Assembly: GCA_019347645.1 (NCBI GenBank)
Contig: JAHWKZ010000008.1
Span: forward strand, 1-24,505
DNA from: Gemmatimonadota bacterium
GTDB taxonomy: Bacteria; Gemmatimonadota; Gemmatimonadetes; JACCXV01; JAHWKZ01
Direction: 5' to 3'
DNA: 24,505 nucleotides
Shown piece after piece: positions 13,901 to 21,219 of this stretch. The position numbers and the translations under genes are program-made. Each line of letters begins with the position of its first letter. The first letter of the stretch is position 1. Under the pieces are notes generated by a model. That model ran no database searches. It was not told where the DNA came from and was given only the letters and a program-made list of their open reading frames with translations.

Positions 13901-13984
13901 GTGCGCCGCGTCACCGTCCTCCGGGCCGTCTTCCGAACGCCCGCTCCGCGCCCCAGTGGTGCCCGACCAGCCGACGGCCGATGA
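13901..13984 (+). CDS. Candidate 27-residue leader peptide before the GST gene
   Basis: GTG 13901 lies 6 bases after a TACCTT box and opens a 27-codon frame. The product begins MRRVTVLRAVFRTPAP and is Arg/Ala/Pro-rich. It stops at TGA 13982-13984, overlapping the ATG of the GST gene (ATGA at 13981-13984). The GST start has no clear Shine-Dalgarno sequence, so ribosomes ending this leader could be what starts GST translation. There is no similarity to a known protein. Alternatively the GTG is not used and the leader is plain 5' untranslated sequence. Confidence 0.35.
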   Translation: MRRVTVLRAVFRTPAPRPSGARPADGR

Positions 13985-14637
13985 GCCGCCGACTCCTCGA
14001 GTTCCATCGCTCGCCGAACGCCGTGAAGGTCCGGGTGGGTCTCAACTTCAAGGGCCTGGACTACGAGACGGAGGAGATGATGGCTGCCGAGCGGGCGCCG
14101 ATGGTGGAGGCGGCGGGGTGGCCCATGATCCCGATCCTGATCGATGGCGACGTGGTGATGCGGGACTCGGCGGCCATCCTCCACTACCTGGAGGCCAACT
14201 ACCGGGACCGTCCCTCCCTGACGCCCGGGACCCGCGAGGACATCCGCTCCGCCGAGTCGCTCCTGATGAACCTCAACCCCGAGATCCTCCGCATCCAGTG
14301 GCGGATCACGCCCGAGATCGGCAAGCCCGAGGACGAGCGCGACATGGAGCGGATCAAGGTCGGCCGGCGGACCCTCTCCGACGCGCTGATGCGGCTCGAG
14401 GCCCGGCTGACCGGACAGGACTGGCTGGTCGGCGACTCGATGTCGATGTACGACGTGATCCTCGCCTGCAACCTCCTCCCCGCTCACCCGCCGGAGTCGT
14501 TCGTCGAGGAGAGCCCGATCTGGCGCTTCTTCGACGAGCACTTCCGGCTCGACGAAGATCGCGCGAGGGTCGCCAACTGGATCGGTCGGGTGATCGCGTG
14601 GGACGTGCCGGAGGGGGACCGGCCGGAGCCGAGGTAG
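13981..14637 (+). CDS. Glutathione S-transferase family protein
   Basis: The product is 218 aa. The N-terminal thioredoxin-like domain has LLEFHRSPNAVKVRVGLNFKGLDYE (residues ~5-29), where the SPN/KVR segment is the usual start of bacterial GSTs (Ser/Asn near the thiol), and MIPILIDGDVVMRDSAAILHYLE, with the cis-Pro loop (P at IPILID) and the DSAAI glutathione-binding motif. The C-terminal helical domain follows with LMRLEARLTGQDWLVGDSMSMYDVILA; the D of MYDVILA is the conserved N-capping Asp. It is cytosolic and probably conjugates or reduces electrophiles using glutathione or another thiol. It lies between the fbp-fba unit and the glucokinase end (6 bases away, convergent). Confidence 0.88.
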   Translation: MSRRLLEFHRSPNAVKVRVGLNFKGLDYETEEMMAAERAPMVEAAGWPMIPILIDGDVVMRDSAAILHYLEANYRDRPSLTPGTREDIRSAESLLMNLNPEILRIQWRITPEIGKPEDERDMERIKVGRRTLSDALMRLEARLTGQDWLVGDSMSMYDVILACNLLPAHPPESFVEESPIWRFFDEHFRLDEDRARVANWIGRVIAWDVPEGDRPEPR

Positions 14638-14643
14638 CGCGGG

Positions 14644-15633
14644 TCAGCGCTCGGCGACCAGCCGCGCGTACCGGGCGGCCCCGAGGACGGCGGTGCGCTC
14701 CTCCAGGACGACGGCCACGGGGACGTCGGCGAGCAGGTCGGCGAGGCGGCCCTTGTCCCGGAAAGCGCGCAGGAAGCGGTCCCGGTCCTTCATCAGCGAG
14801 AGGATCGCGGGGGCGATCCCGCCGCCGACCCAGAGGCCGCGGAGCGCCAGAGTCGTCAGCGCCAGGTTGCCGGCCACCGCGCCGTAGCAGCCGACGAAGA
14901 TCTCCAGCGCCCGCTCGCAGATGGAGGCCTCCTCGTCGATGGCGGCGTCGGAGATCGCGGCCGGCACGTCTTCGGCCTCGGCCAGCCGATCCGCCAGCCA
15001 GCTGGGCTCCTCCTCGCGACCGGTCTCCTTCAGGAACTCGTAGACGTTCCGGATCCCGGGCCCCGAGACGACCCGCTCCGCGCTGACATGGCCGTAGCGC
15101 GCCCGGAGGAAGTCCCACAGCGCGAGCTCCTCGTCGTCGCGGGGAGCGAAGTCGGCGTGCCCGCCCTCGCTGGGGAGCACCTGGGACCGGCCGTCGAACT
15201 CGGCGAGGGTCGCCATCCCGAGCCCGGTGCCGGCGGCGATCAGCGCGCCGGTCTCCCGGTGCGGCCGGCCGGGCTCGAGCACGGCGAGCTGGTCGTCGGG
15301 GAGCGCGTCGATCCCGTAGCCGGTGGCCTCGAGGTCGTTCAGGAAGTCCACGCGCTCGACCCCGATCGCCTCTCGAAGCCTGGAGCGATCGACGGACCAC
15401 CCCGCGTTTGTCAGCTCGATCGTCTCGCCGACGACCGGGCCGGCCACGCCGAAGCAGGCGGTGGCGGCCGACTCATCGCCGTCCTCGAGGAACGCCCGCA
15501 CCACCGCCGCCAGTCCCTCGAAGCGGGCGGTCTCGAATCGCCGCTCGCGGACGAACTCGAACGCCGTGTCGTCCTCCGCGCGCAGGAGGGCGAGGTGGAT
15601 CTTCGTGCCGCCGATGTCGCCGGCGAGGATCAC
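14644..15633 (-). CDS. glk: Glucokinase
   Basis: The product is 329 aa. GTG 15633 overlaps the pgl stop (GTGA). ATP site: LAGDIGGTKIHLALL (residues 3-17, phosphate-1 motif). Sugar site: LNDLEATGYG, and the sequence QVLPSEGGHADFAP, which is diagnostic of the E. coli-type Glk family (PF02685). GLWVGGGIAPAIL is the second phosphate/adenosine loop. It phosphorylates glucose to glucose 6-phosphate, the substrate of Zwf encoded two genes upstream. It is the last gene of the operon, so free glucose and sugar phosphates enter the same route. There is no clear terminator before the convergent GST gene. Confidence 0.93.
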   Translation of the reverse strand: MILAGDIGGTKIHLALLRAEDDTAFEFVRERRFETARFEGLAAVVRAFLEDGDESAATACFGVAGPVVGETIELTNAGWSVDRSRLREAIGVERVDFLNDLEATGYGIDALPDDQLAVLEPGRPHRETGALIAAGTGLGMATLAEFDGRSQVLPSEGGHADFAPRDDEELALWDFLRARYGHVSAERVVSGPGIRNVYEFLKETGREEEPSWLADRLAEAEDVPAAISDAAIDEEASICERALEIFVGCYGAVAGNLALTTLALRGLWVGGGIAPAILSLMKDRDRFLRAFRDKGRLADLLADVPVAVVLEERTAVLGAARYARLVAER

Positions 15634-16424
15634 GGGGGATCGCTCTCCACCGCCTCCCCGAGCCCGGCCAGCTTCGCGGCGGCGGCGGCGTCCAGGAGCC
15701 AGGACACCCGACCCTCGAGGGGGTCGATCGCCTGAGCCGGCCAGCGGGCGGGCTCGCGCGGACCCTCCAGGACGGCCGCCACGGCGGGCGCCTTCGCTTC
15801 CCCGGTCACCAGGAACAGGACCTCGTACGCGGCGTTGATCGCCCGCGGGGTCAGGGTGATCCGCTCGACCACCGGCGGCTGCATCCGCGGCTCGGAGGCG
15901 GCGACTTCCACCACCAGCCGATCGGCTCTGTCCAGCGCTTCCGAGTCCGGGAAGAGCGAGGCGGTGTGGCCGTCGGGCCCCAAACCCAGGAGGACCAGGT
16001 CGAGGTGGGGCGTCGCGCGCGGCGGCACCGAGAGCGTCTCCCGCAGCTCGCGCTCGTATCGCGCGGCCGCCTCCTCGGGGTCGAGCTCCTCGCCGTGGAT
16101 CCGGTGGACCCGCTCGGGAGGAATCGCCACCGCCTCGAGCAGGGCCTCGTTCGCGAGGCGGTAGTTCGAGTCCTCGTGGTCCTGAGGGACGCAGCGCTCG
16201 TCGGCCCAGAAGACGTGGGCGATCTCCCAGGCGACGGCCTGCCCGCGCGTGGGATCGGCCAGGCGCTCGAAGAGCGGCCGCGGCGTCGAGCCCCCGGAGA
16301 GGGCCACGGCGAAGCGCCCGCGCGCCGCCGTCGAGGCCCGTGCGGCCTCCGCCACCCGCCGGGCGGCGCGCTCGTAGAGCGAGTCGCGGCCGGCGCAGAC
16401 GACGATCTCGGGCGGCCCGCTCAC
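15630..16424 (-). CDS. pgl: 6-phosphogluconolactonase (DevB type)
   Basis: The product is 264 aa. GTG 16424 overlaps the zwf stop (GTGA). Typical DevB motifs appear: ALSGGSTPRPLFERLA (41-56, phosphate loop), VFWADERCVPQDHEDSNY (71-88), LDLVLLGLGPDGHTASLFP (141-159, with the catalytic His in GPDGHT) and ITLTPRAINAA. It hydrolyses 6-phosphogluconolactone made by Zwf to 6-phosphogluconate for Gnd; the three genes are adjacent and translationally coupled, which matches the order of the reactions. The C-terminus overlaps the glk start. Confidence 0.93.
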   Translation of the reverse strand: MSGPPEIVVCAGRDSLYERAARRVAEAARASTAARGRFAVALSGGSTPRPLFERLADPTRGQAVAWEIAHVFWADERCVPQDHEDSNYRLANEALLEAVAIPPERVHRIHGEELDPEEAAARYERELRETLSVPPRATPHLDLVLLGLGPDGHTASLFPDSEALDRADRLVVEVAASEPRMQPPVVERITLTPRAINAAYEVLFLVTGEAKAPAVAAVLEGPREPARWPAQAIDPLEGRVSWLLDAAAAAKLAGLGEAVESDPP

Positions 16425-18016
16425 GACGACGCCGCCTCCCCGGCCGCCACGGCGCGCTCGACCGGCTCCTCCTCTCCCTCCGGAGCGAGCGGCCGCCAGA
16501 CGTGGCCGTTCCGGGCGACCAGCTCCACGGCGGCCTCGGGCCCCTCGGAGCCGGCGGCGTAGTTCGGGAAGCCGGGGTCGGTCTCGGCCCAGGCGTCCCG
16601 GATCGGGTCGATCAGCCGCCACTGCCACATCGCCTCGTCCCCACGGGTGAAGTGGGTGGGATCGCCCTCCATCGCCTCGAGCAGCAGGGTTTCGTACGCC
16701 TCGGGAAGCTCGACCCCGAAGGCCTCGCCGTAGTCGAACTCCATCCTCACCTGGCTCGTCCGCATCCCCGCTCCCGGCACCTTGGCGCTGAACGTGACGT
16801 CGATCCCCTCCGTGGGCTTGAGCCGGATCACGATGGCGTTCGGAGCGGCGCGGCCCTGCTCGCGGGCGAAGATCGCGTGCGGAGTGGGCTGGAAGTGGAC
16901 GGCGATCTCGGTGACGGTGCGCGCCAGCCGCTTGCCGGTCCGCACGTAGAACGGCACGCCGGCCCAGCGCCAGTTCTCGAGCCAGAACTCGACGGCCGCG
17001 TACGTTTCGGTCGTGGAGCCTTCCTCCACCCCGTCGAGCTCCCGGTAGCCGGGAACGGCCTCCCCGTCCACCGTGCCGGGGCCGTACTGGCCGCGCACCG
17101 TGCACTCGGCCACCTCGGCGGCCGTCATAGGGGCGATCGATCGCAGGACCTGGACCTTCTCCTCCCGCACCGACCGCTCGTCGTAGGCCACCGGCGGCTC
17201 CATGGCGATCAGGGTGAGCATCTGCAGGATGTGGTTGGCCACCATGTCGCGAAGCGCCCCGGTCCCCTCGTAGAACCCGGTCCGGTCGCCGACGCCGAAC
17301 GACTCCGCCGCGGTGATCTCCACGTACTCGACGTAGTTGCGGTTCCACACCGGCTCGAACAGCGCATTGCCGAACCGGAACGCGAGGATGTTCTGGACCG
17401 TCTCCTTGCCCAGGAAGTGGTCGATCCGGTACACCTGCTCCTCGTCGAAGACGCGATCGAGCTCCCGGCTGAGCTCTTCCGCGGACTCGAGGTCGTTGCC
17501 GAAGGGCTTCTCCACGACGACCCGCGTCCAGCCCTTTCCCTCCGCCGTCAGCTCCACTTCCTCCAGGCCCCGGACGATGCGGACCATCAGCGACGGGGGA
17601 ACGGCGAGGTAGAAGAGGTGGTTGCCGAGCTCGGTCTCGCCGGCGCCCAGCGCGTCCAGCATCTCGGCGAGATCGCGGTACGCCGCCGCGTCCGTCAGGT
17701 CGCCCCCCAGGTAGTGGAGGCGGTCGACGAACCGTTCCCACGCCTCCTCGTCGAACCGCCGGACGTTCTCCTCCACCGCCCGGCGCATCGCCTGGCGGTA
17801 CTCGTCGTCGCTCATGGGGGTTCGGCTCACCCCCACGATCGCGAAGCAGGGATCGAGCGAGTCCCGCCGGTCGAGGCGGTAGAGCGACGGCATGAGCTTC
17901 TTCTCGGTCAGGTCGCCGGTCCCGCCGAAGATCACCAGCGCGCAGCCCTCGGCGACCGGCAGCTTCAGCCGGCGGCGCTCGGCCGGCGTGCGGACGCGGA
18001 GGATCTGGGGGCTCAT
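16421..18016 (-). CDS. zwf: Glucose-6-phosphate 1-dehydrogenase
   Basis: The product is 531 aa, somewhat longer than the usual ~490. ATG 18016 overlaps the gnd stop (ATGA). Dinucleotide loop GGTGDLTEKKLMPSLY (31-46); second strand AIVGVSRTPMSDDEYR, whose Arg is at the place that holds the 2'-phosphate of NADP in characterised G6PDs; VVVEKPFGNDL (167-177); active-site motif RIDHFLGKE (197-205) with the catalytic His pair partner and substrate Lys204; and FRFGNALFEPVWNRNYVEYVEIT. It makes 6-phosphogluconolactone and NAD(P)H. The C-terminus (PEAAVELVARNGHVWRPL) is normal; a short Glu/Ala tail follows. It is the entry point of the oxidative pentose phosphate pathway. Confidence 0.95.
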   Translation of the reverse strand: MSPQILRVRTPAERRRLKLPVAEGCALVIFGGTGDLTEKKLMPSLYRLDRRDSLDPCFAIVGVSRTPMSDDEYRQAMRRAVEENVRRFDEEAWERFVDRLHYLGGDLTDAAAYRDLAEMLDALGAGETELGNHLFYLAVPPSLMVRIVRGLEEVELTAEGKGWTRVVVEKPFGNDLESAEELSRELDRVFDEEQVYRIDHFLGKETVQNILAFRFGNALFEPVWNRNYVEYVEITAAESFGVGDRTGFYEGTGALRDMVANHILQMLTLIAMEPPVAYDERSVREEKVQVLRSIAPMTAAEVAECTVRGQYGPGTVDGEAVPGYRELDGVEEGSTTETYAAVEFWLENWRWAGVPFYVRTGKRLARTVTEIAVHFQPTPHAIFAREQGRAAPNAIVIRLKPTEGIDVTFSAKVPGAGMRTSQVRMEFDYGEAFGVELPEAYETLLLEAMEGDPTHFTRGDEAMWQWRLIDPIRDAWAETDPGFPNYAAGSEGPEAAVELVARNGHVWRPLAPEGEEEPVERAVAAGEAASS

Positions 18017-19467
18017 TCTTCCTCCTCCCGCGCCCCGGCCGCGCGTGCCGCCCAGTCGGTATGGACGGCTTCGCCCTCGGGATCGTCGAGCCGGCGATAG
18101 GTGTGGGCCCCGAACCAGTCGCGTTGCGCCTGGGTGAGGTTCTGGGGGAGCCGCGCGGTACGGTAGGCGTCGAGATAGTCGAGGCCCGCGCTCCAGCACG
18201 GCGTCGGGACCCCGAGCCGGCCGGCGGCGCACACCGCCCGGCGCCACCCCGTCTGGACGTCGGCGGCCATCGCCGCGATCGCGGGATCCATGAGGAGGTT
18301 GGCGATCTCCCCGCCGGATCCGAAGGCCGCCCGGATCGGGTCGAGCAGCGCCGAGCGGATGATGCATCCCGCCCGCCACACGCGCGCCACCTCCTCCAGC
18401 GGCACGCTCCACCCCTTCTCCCGTGAGACGCCCCGGATCAGGTCGAACCCCTGGGCGAACGCGCTGATCCGGGCGCCGTGCAGGGCGTCCCGGACGTCGG
18501 CGACGAAGGTCCCGGCATCGGCGATCTCCATCGGCTCCGCCCAACCCGGTCCCTCGATCGCCTCGCCGGCCTCGATCCGCTCCCCCCGTCGATGGGAGAG
18601 GACACGAGCGTCCACGGCGGCGGCGATCGACGGAGCGGGCACGCCGTGCTCGAGCGCGGCGATCGCCGTCCACCGGCCGGTCCCCTTCTGGGCCGCCTCG
18701 TCGACGATCGATTCCACCAGCGGTTCGCCCGTCTCCTCGTCCCGGACCCGAAAGATGCCGGCCGTGATCTCGAGCAGGTACGACTCCAGCGGCCCGTCGT
18801 TCCACCGCGCGAACGTCCGGGCGAGCTGATCGGCGTCGTAGCCGAGACCGACCTTCAGCACGTGGTACGCCTCGGCGATCGCCTGCATGTCGGCGTACTC
18901 GATCCCGTTGTGGACCATCTTCACGAAGTGGCCGGCGCCGCCGGGCCCCATGCGGCCGACGCACGGGCCGGCGTCCGACTCGGCGGCCATCGCCTCGAGG
19001 ATCGGGCGCAGCGCGTCCCACGCCTCCTCGGCGCCGCCGGGCATCATCGAGGGGCCGCGGCGGGCGCCCTCGGCCCCACCCGAGACGCCCATCCCGACGA
19101 AGGCGATTCCGCGCTCCCCGAGCCGCTCCGTCCGGCGCTCGGTCTCCGCGAAGTGGGAGTTGCCCCCGTCGATCACGATGTCGCCTTCGTCGAGGTGGGG
19201 GAGGAGGTCGTCGAGCGTCGCGTCCACCGGGGCCCCGGCCGGGACCATCAGGAGCGCCTTGCGGGGCGTCTCCAGGGCCGCGGCGAAGCCGGCGTGGTCG
19301 GTGGCGCCGGTCAGGTCGCATTCGGGATGCTCCTCCACCAACGCCCGGACCCGCTCCTCGTCGAGGTCGAGGAGCGCCACGGAGAATCCCTGGTCCCCGG
19401 CGTTGAGCGCCAGGTTCGACCCCATGGTGCCGAGGCCGACGATCCCGAGGTCCGCGCCGTGGCTCAA
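18013..19467 (-). CDS. gnd: 6-phosphogluconate dehydrogenase, decarboxylating
   Basis: The product is 484 aa (long, dimeric form). TTG 19467 overlaps the upstream stop (TTGA) and begins the protein two residues before the fold; no other start fits. Dinucleotide loop IVGLGTMGSNLALN (9-22); substrate loop VGMGVSGGAEGARRGPSMMPG (124-144); catalytic GHFVKMVHNGIEY (179-191; Lys183, Glu190). At the end of the second strand, where NADP enzymes have NR(S/T), the sequence is LLDLDEER: an acidic residue and no Arg, which argues for NAD rather than NADP. It oxidises and decarboxylates 6-phosphogluconate to ribulose 5-phosphate. It overlaps zwf (ATGA). Confidence 0.94.
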   Translation of the reverse strand: MSHGADLGIVGLGTMGSNLALNAGDQGFSVALLDLDEERVRALVEEHPECDLTGATDHAGFAAALETPRKALLMVPAGAPVDATLDDLLPHLDEGDIVIDGGNSHFAETERRTERLGERGIAFVGMGVSGGAEGARRGPSMMPGGAEEAWDALRPILEAMAAESDAGPCVGRMGPGGAGHFVKMVHNGIEYADMQAIAEAYHVLKVGLGYDADQLARTFARWNDGPLESYLLEITAGIFRVRDEETGEPLVESIVDEAAQKGTGRWTAIAALEHGVPAPSIAAAVDARVLSHRRGERIEAGEAIEGPGWAEPMEIADAGTFVADVRDALHGARISAFAQGFDLIRGVSREKGWSVPLEEVARVWRAGCIIRSALLDPIRAAFGSGGEIANLLMDPAIAAMAADVQTGWRRAVCAAGRLGVPTPCWSAGLDYLDAYRTARLPQNLTQAQRDWFGAHTYRRLDDPEGEAVHTDWAARAAGAREEEE

Positions 19468-20818
19468 CCCAGCATGTACCCGATGTCGGAGCCGTGGGTG
19501 GGATAGGCGAGATGGGCGTCGTCGAGCTGCTCGGCGGAGAGGCCGCGCTGGATCGCCAGCGCGAAGAGGTTGATCGTCTCGTCGACTCCCGGCCCCAGCA
19601 GATGGGCGCCCACGATCCGCCGGGTCTGCGCCTCGACCAGGATCTTGTATCCGGCGTGGGTCTCGCCCACTCGCCGGGTCGAGGCCCAGGAGCCCGTGTC
19701 GCCCGTGACGACCTCGACCTCCAGACCGGCGTCCCGCGCCTCCGCCTCCCCCATCCCGACCGAGGCCAGAGGCGGAATGGTATAGACCACCGCCGGGATC
19801 CCGGCGTGGTCGGCCCGGCGGGTGTTGCCGTGGAGCAGGTTGGTGGCGGCCACGTCGCCATGATGGGCCGCGGTCGGAGTCAGCGGAGCGCCGACGCCGG
19901 CGGCGTCGCCGGCCGCGTAGACGGCCGGGTTGGAGGCGCTCTGCAGGTAGCCGTTCACCGCGACCCCGCCGTTCTCGGCGAGTTCGACTTCGCCGGCTTC
20001 CAGCTCGAGGCCGTCGACCGCCGGCACCCGCCCCGCCCCGTGGACCACCAGGTCTGCCGGGACCCGGTCCTCGCCGCCGGGGGTGTCCGTCCGGATGAGG
20101 AAGCCGTCCCCGTGGGGCTCGACCGCCACGACCTCGGTGTCCATCCGGACCCCGATCCCGAGCGAGCGCGTCCGGTTCACCAGCCGGTCCACCAGATCCG
20201 GATCGAACGGGCGGAGGACCCTGGGGAGGGCCTCCAGGATCTCCACCGAAGCTCCCGCGCGCGCGGCCACGTGGGCGAACTCGAACGAGATGAATCCGCC
20301 GCCCACGAAGACCACCCGTTCGGGGAGCGTCCCGGCCTCCAGGAACGCCTCGCTCGAGACCACCTGGTCGGCCCCTTCGAACGGGAGCGGGCGCGGGTTG
20401 GCTCCCGAGGCGATGGCGACGTGTCGCGCCTCGTGCCGCTCGCCGTCGATCTCGACCGCCGTGGGACCGACGAAGCGGGCGCGACCGTGAAGGGTGGCGA
20501 TCCCCGCCTCGTCGAACGAGCTCTCGCGCTCCTCGGGCACGGATTCGATGAACGAGCGCTTGAACTTGATCAGCGCCGGCCAGTCGATTCCCGGGTCGCC
20601 GGTCACGCCCTTCCCGTCGAGGCGGCGGACGGCGTCGACCGCCCGCGCGGCGTCGACCAGCACCTTTTTCGGATCGCACCCTCGCAGCGCGCACGTGCCG
20701 CCGTACTCCCGCTCGTCGACGATCGCCACGCTCCAGCCGGCGCTCGCAGCGACCTGGTGGCGATGGTCGAGCCGGCCGTGCCGGTGCCGATCACCACGAG
20801 ATCGAAAGGGTCGGCCAC
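19464..20818 (-). CDS. FAD-dependent pyridine nucleotide-disulfide oxidoreductase with apparent frameshift
   Basis: GTG 20818 begins DPFDLVVIGTGTAGSTIAT (FAD Gly-rich loop). At about 20756-20760 the frame breaks: the next 440 residues are one base out of phase (QVAASAGWSVAIVDEREYGG...). One extra base there gives a continuous protein of about 451 aa of the mercuric reductase / glutathione reductase / lipoamide dehydrogenase group. It has the redox disulfide GGTCALRGCDPKKVLV (CxxxxC), the second nucleotide loop VVFVGGGFISFEFAHVA, and ASNPAVYAAGDAAG. The residue closing the NAD strand (VEILEALPR) is Glu, favouring NADH. The end YPTHGSDIGYML lacks the usual His-x-x-x-x-Glu dyad, as in some GR-like reductases. 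It lies directly next to a rhodanese-like gene (0 bases) and overlaps gnd, suggesting thiol or sulfur redox work. A deletion error in the sequence is as likely as a real mutation. Confidence 0.85.
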
Positions 20819-21151
20819 TCAGCGGCCTTCCGCCTCGATCATGTACCCCTCCCGCTTCCACTCGCGCTTGCCGGCCCGGAACCAGGTCACGTCCTCGTAT
20901 CCCAGCGCCTCCAGGGCGTCGACCGCGGCGGCGCAGCCGGGACACGACTCGTCGGAGCCGTACACCACGATCGACTCCTTCTTGTCGGGCAGGACCTCGT
21001 CGGCGTGGTCGCGGACCGCGTCGGGCGGGAGATGCACGGCCCCCGGCAGGTGGCCGGCGCGGTACTCCTCCTCGGCAAGCGTCTCGACCAGGCGGAAGTG
21101 ATCGCCCCGATCGATCCGCTTCTTCAGCTCACCGGCCTGGATCGTCTTCAG
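20819..21151 (-). CDS. Rhodanese-like domain protein with CPGC motif
   Basis: The product is 110 aa. No ATG, GTG or TTG precedes the domain in frame; a CTG at 21151 lies 6 bases after a perfect AGGAGG, so CTG is the probable start. Single rhodanese domain: ELKKRIDRGDHFRLVETL, EEEYRAGHLPGAVHLPP (the usual xxYxxGHIPGAxHLP), SIVVYGSDESCPGCAAAVDAL and GYEDVTWFRAGKREWKREGY. In active rhodaneses the Cys follows VVY directly; here it is Gly, and instead CPGC lies 5-8 residues later. Classical sulfur transfer from that position is therefore unlikely; a CxxC redox or sulfur-binding role is possible. Its stop abuts the start of the disulfide oxidoreductase. Confidence 0.8.
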   Translation of the reverse strand: MKTIQAGELKKRIDRGDHFRLVETLAEEEYRAGHLPGAVHLPPDAVRDHADEVLPDKKESIVVYGSDESCPGCAAAVDALEALGYEDVTWFRAGKREWKREGYMIEAEGR

Positions 21152-21188
21152 TATCGCCCTCCTCGTCGGTGGAGGATCGGACGCGCGC

Positions 21189-21204
21189 CGGCCGCGGGCG
21201 GCCG
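21189..21204. other. Perfect GC-rich hairpin between tal and the rhodanese gene
   Basis: CGGCCGC (21189-21195) and GCGGCCG (21198-21204) are exact complements with a two-base loop. It sits 16 bases after the tal stop and about 38 before the rhodanese start. It has no T tract, so it may reduce read-through or protect the upstream mRNA rather than end transcription. Confidence 0.4.
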
Positions 21205-21219
21205 ACGTCGGGAAAGGAG

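Noticed and set aside
12786..15086. 766-codon plus-strand frame spanning fbp, GST and glk
   Set aside because: It crosses three clearly coded genes in other frames and shows no domain of its own.
20745..20770. Programmed -1 ribosomal frameshift in the disulfide oxidoreductase
   Set aside because: No X-XXY-YYZ slippery sequence at the switch and no reason for the family to use one; a missing base is simpler.
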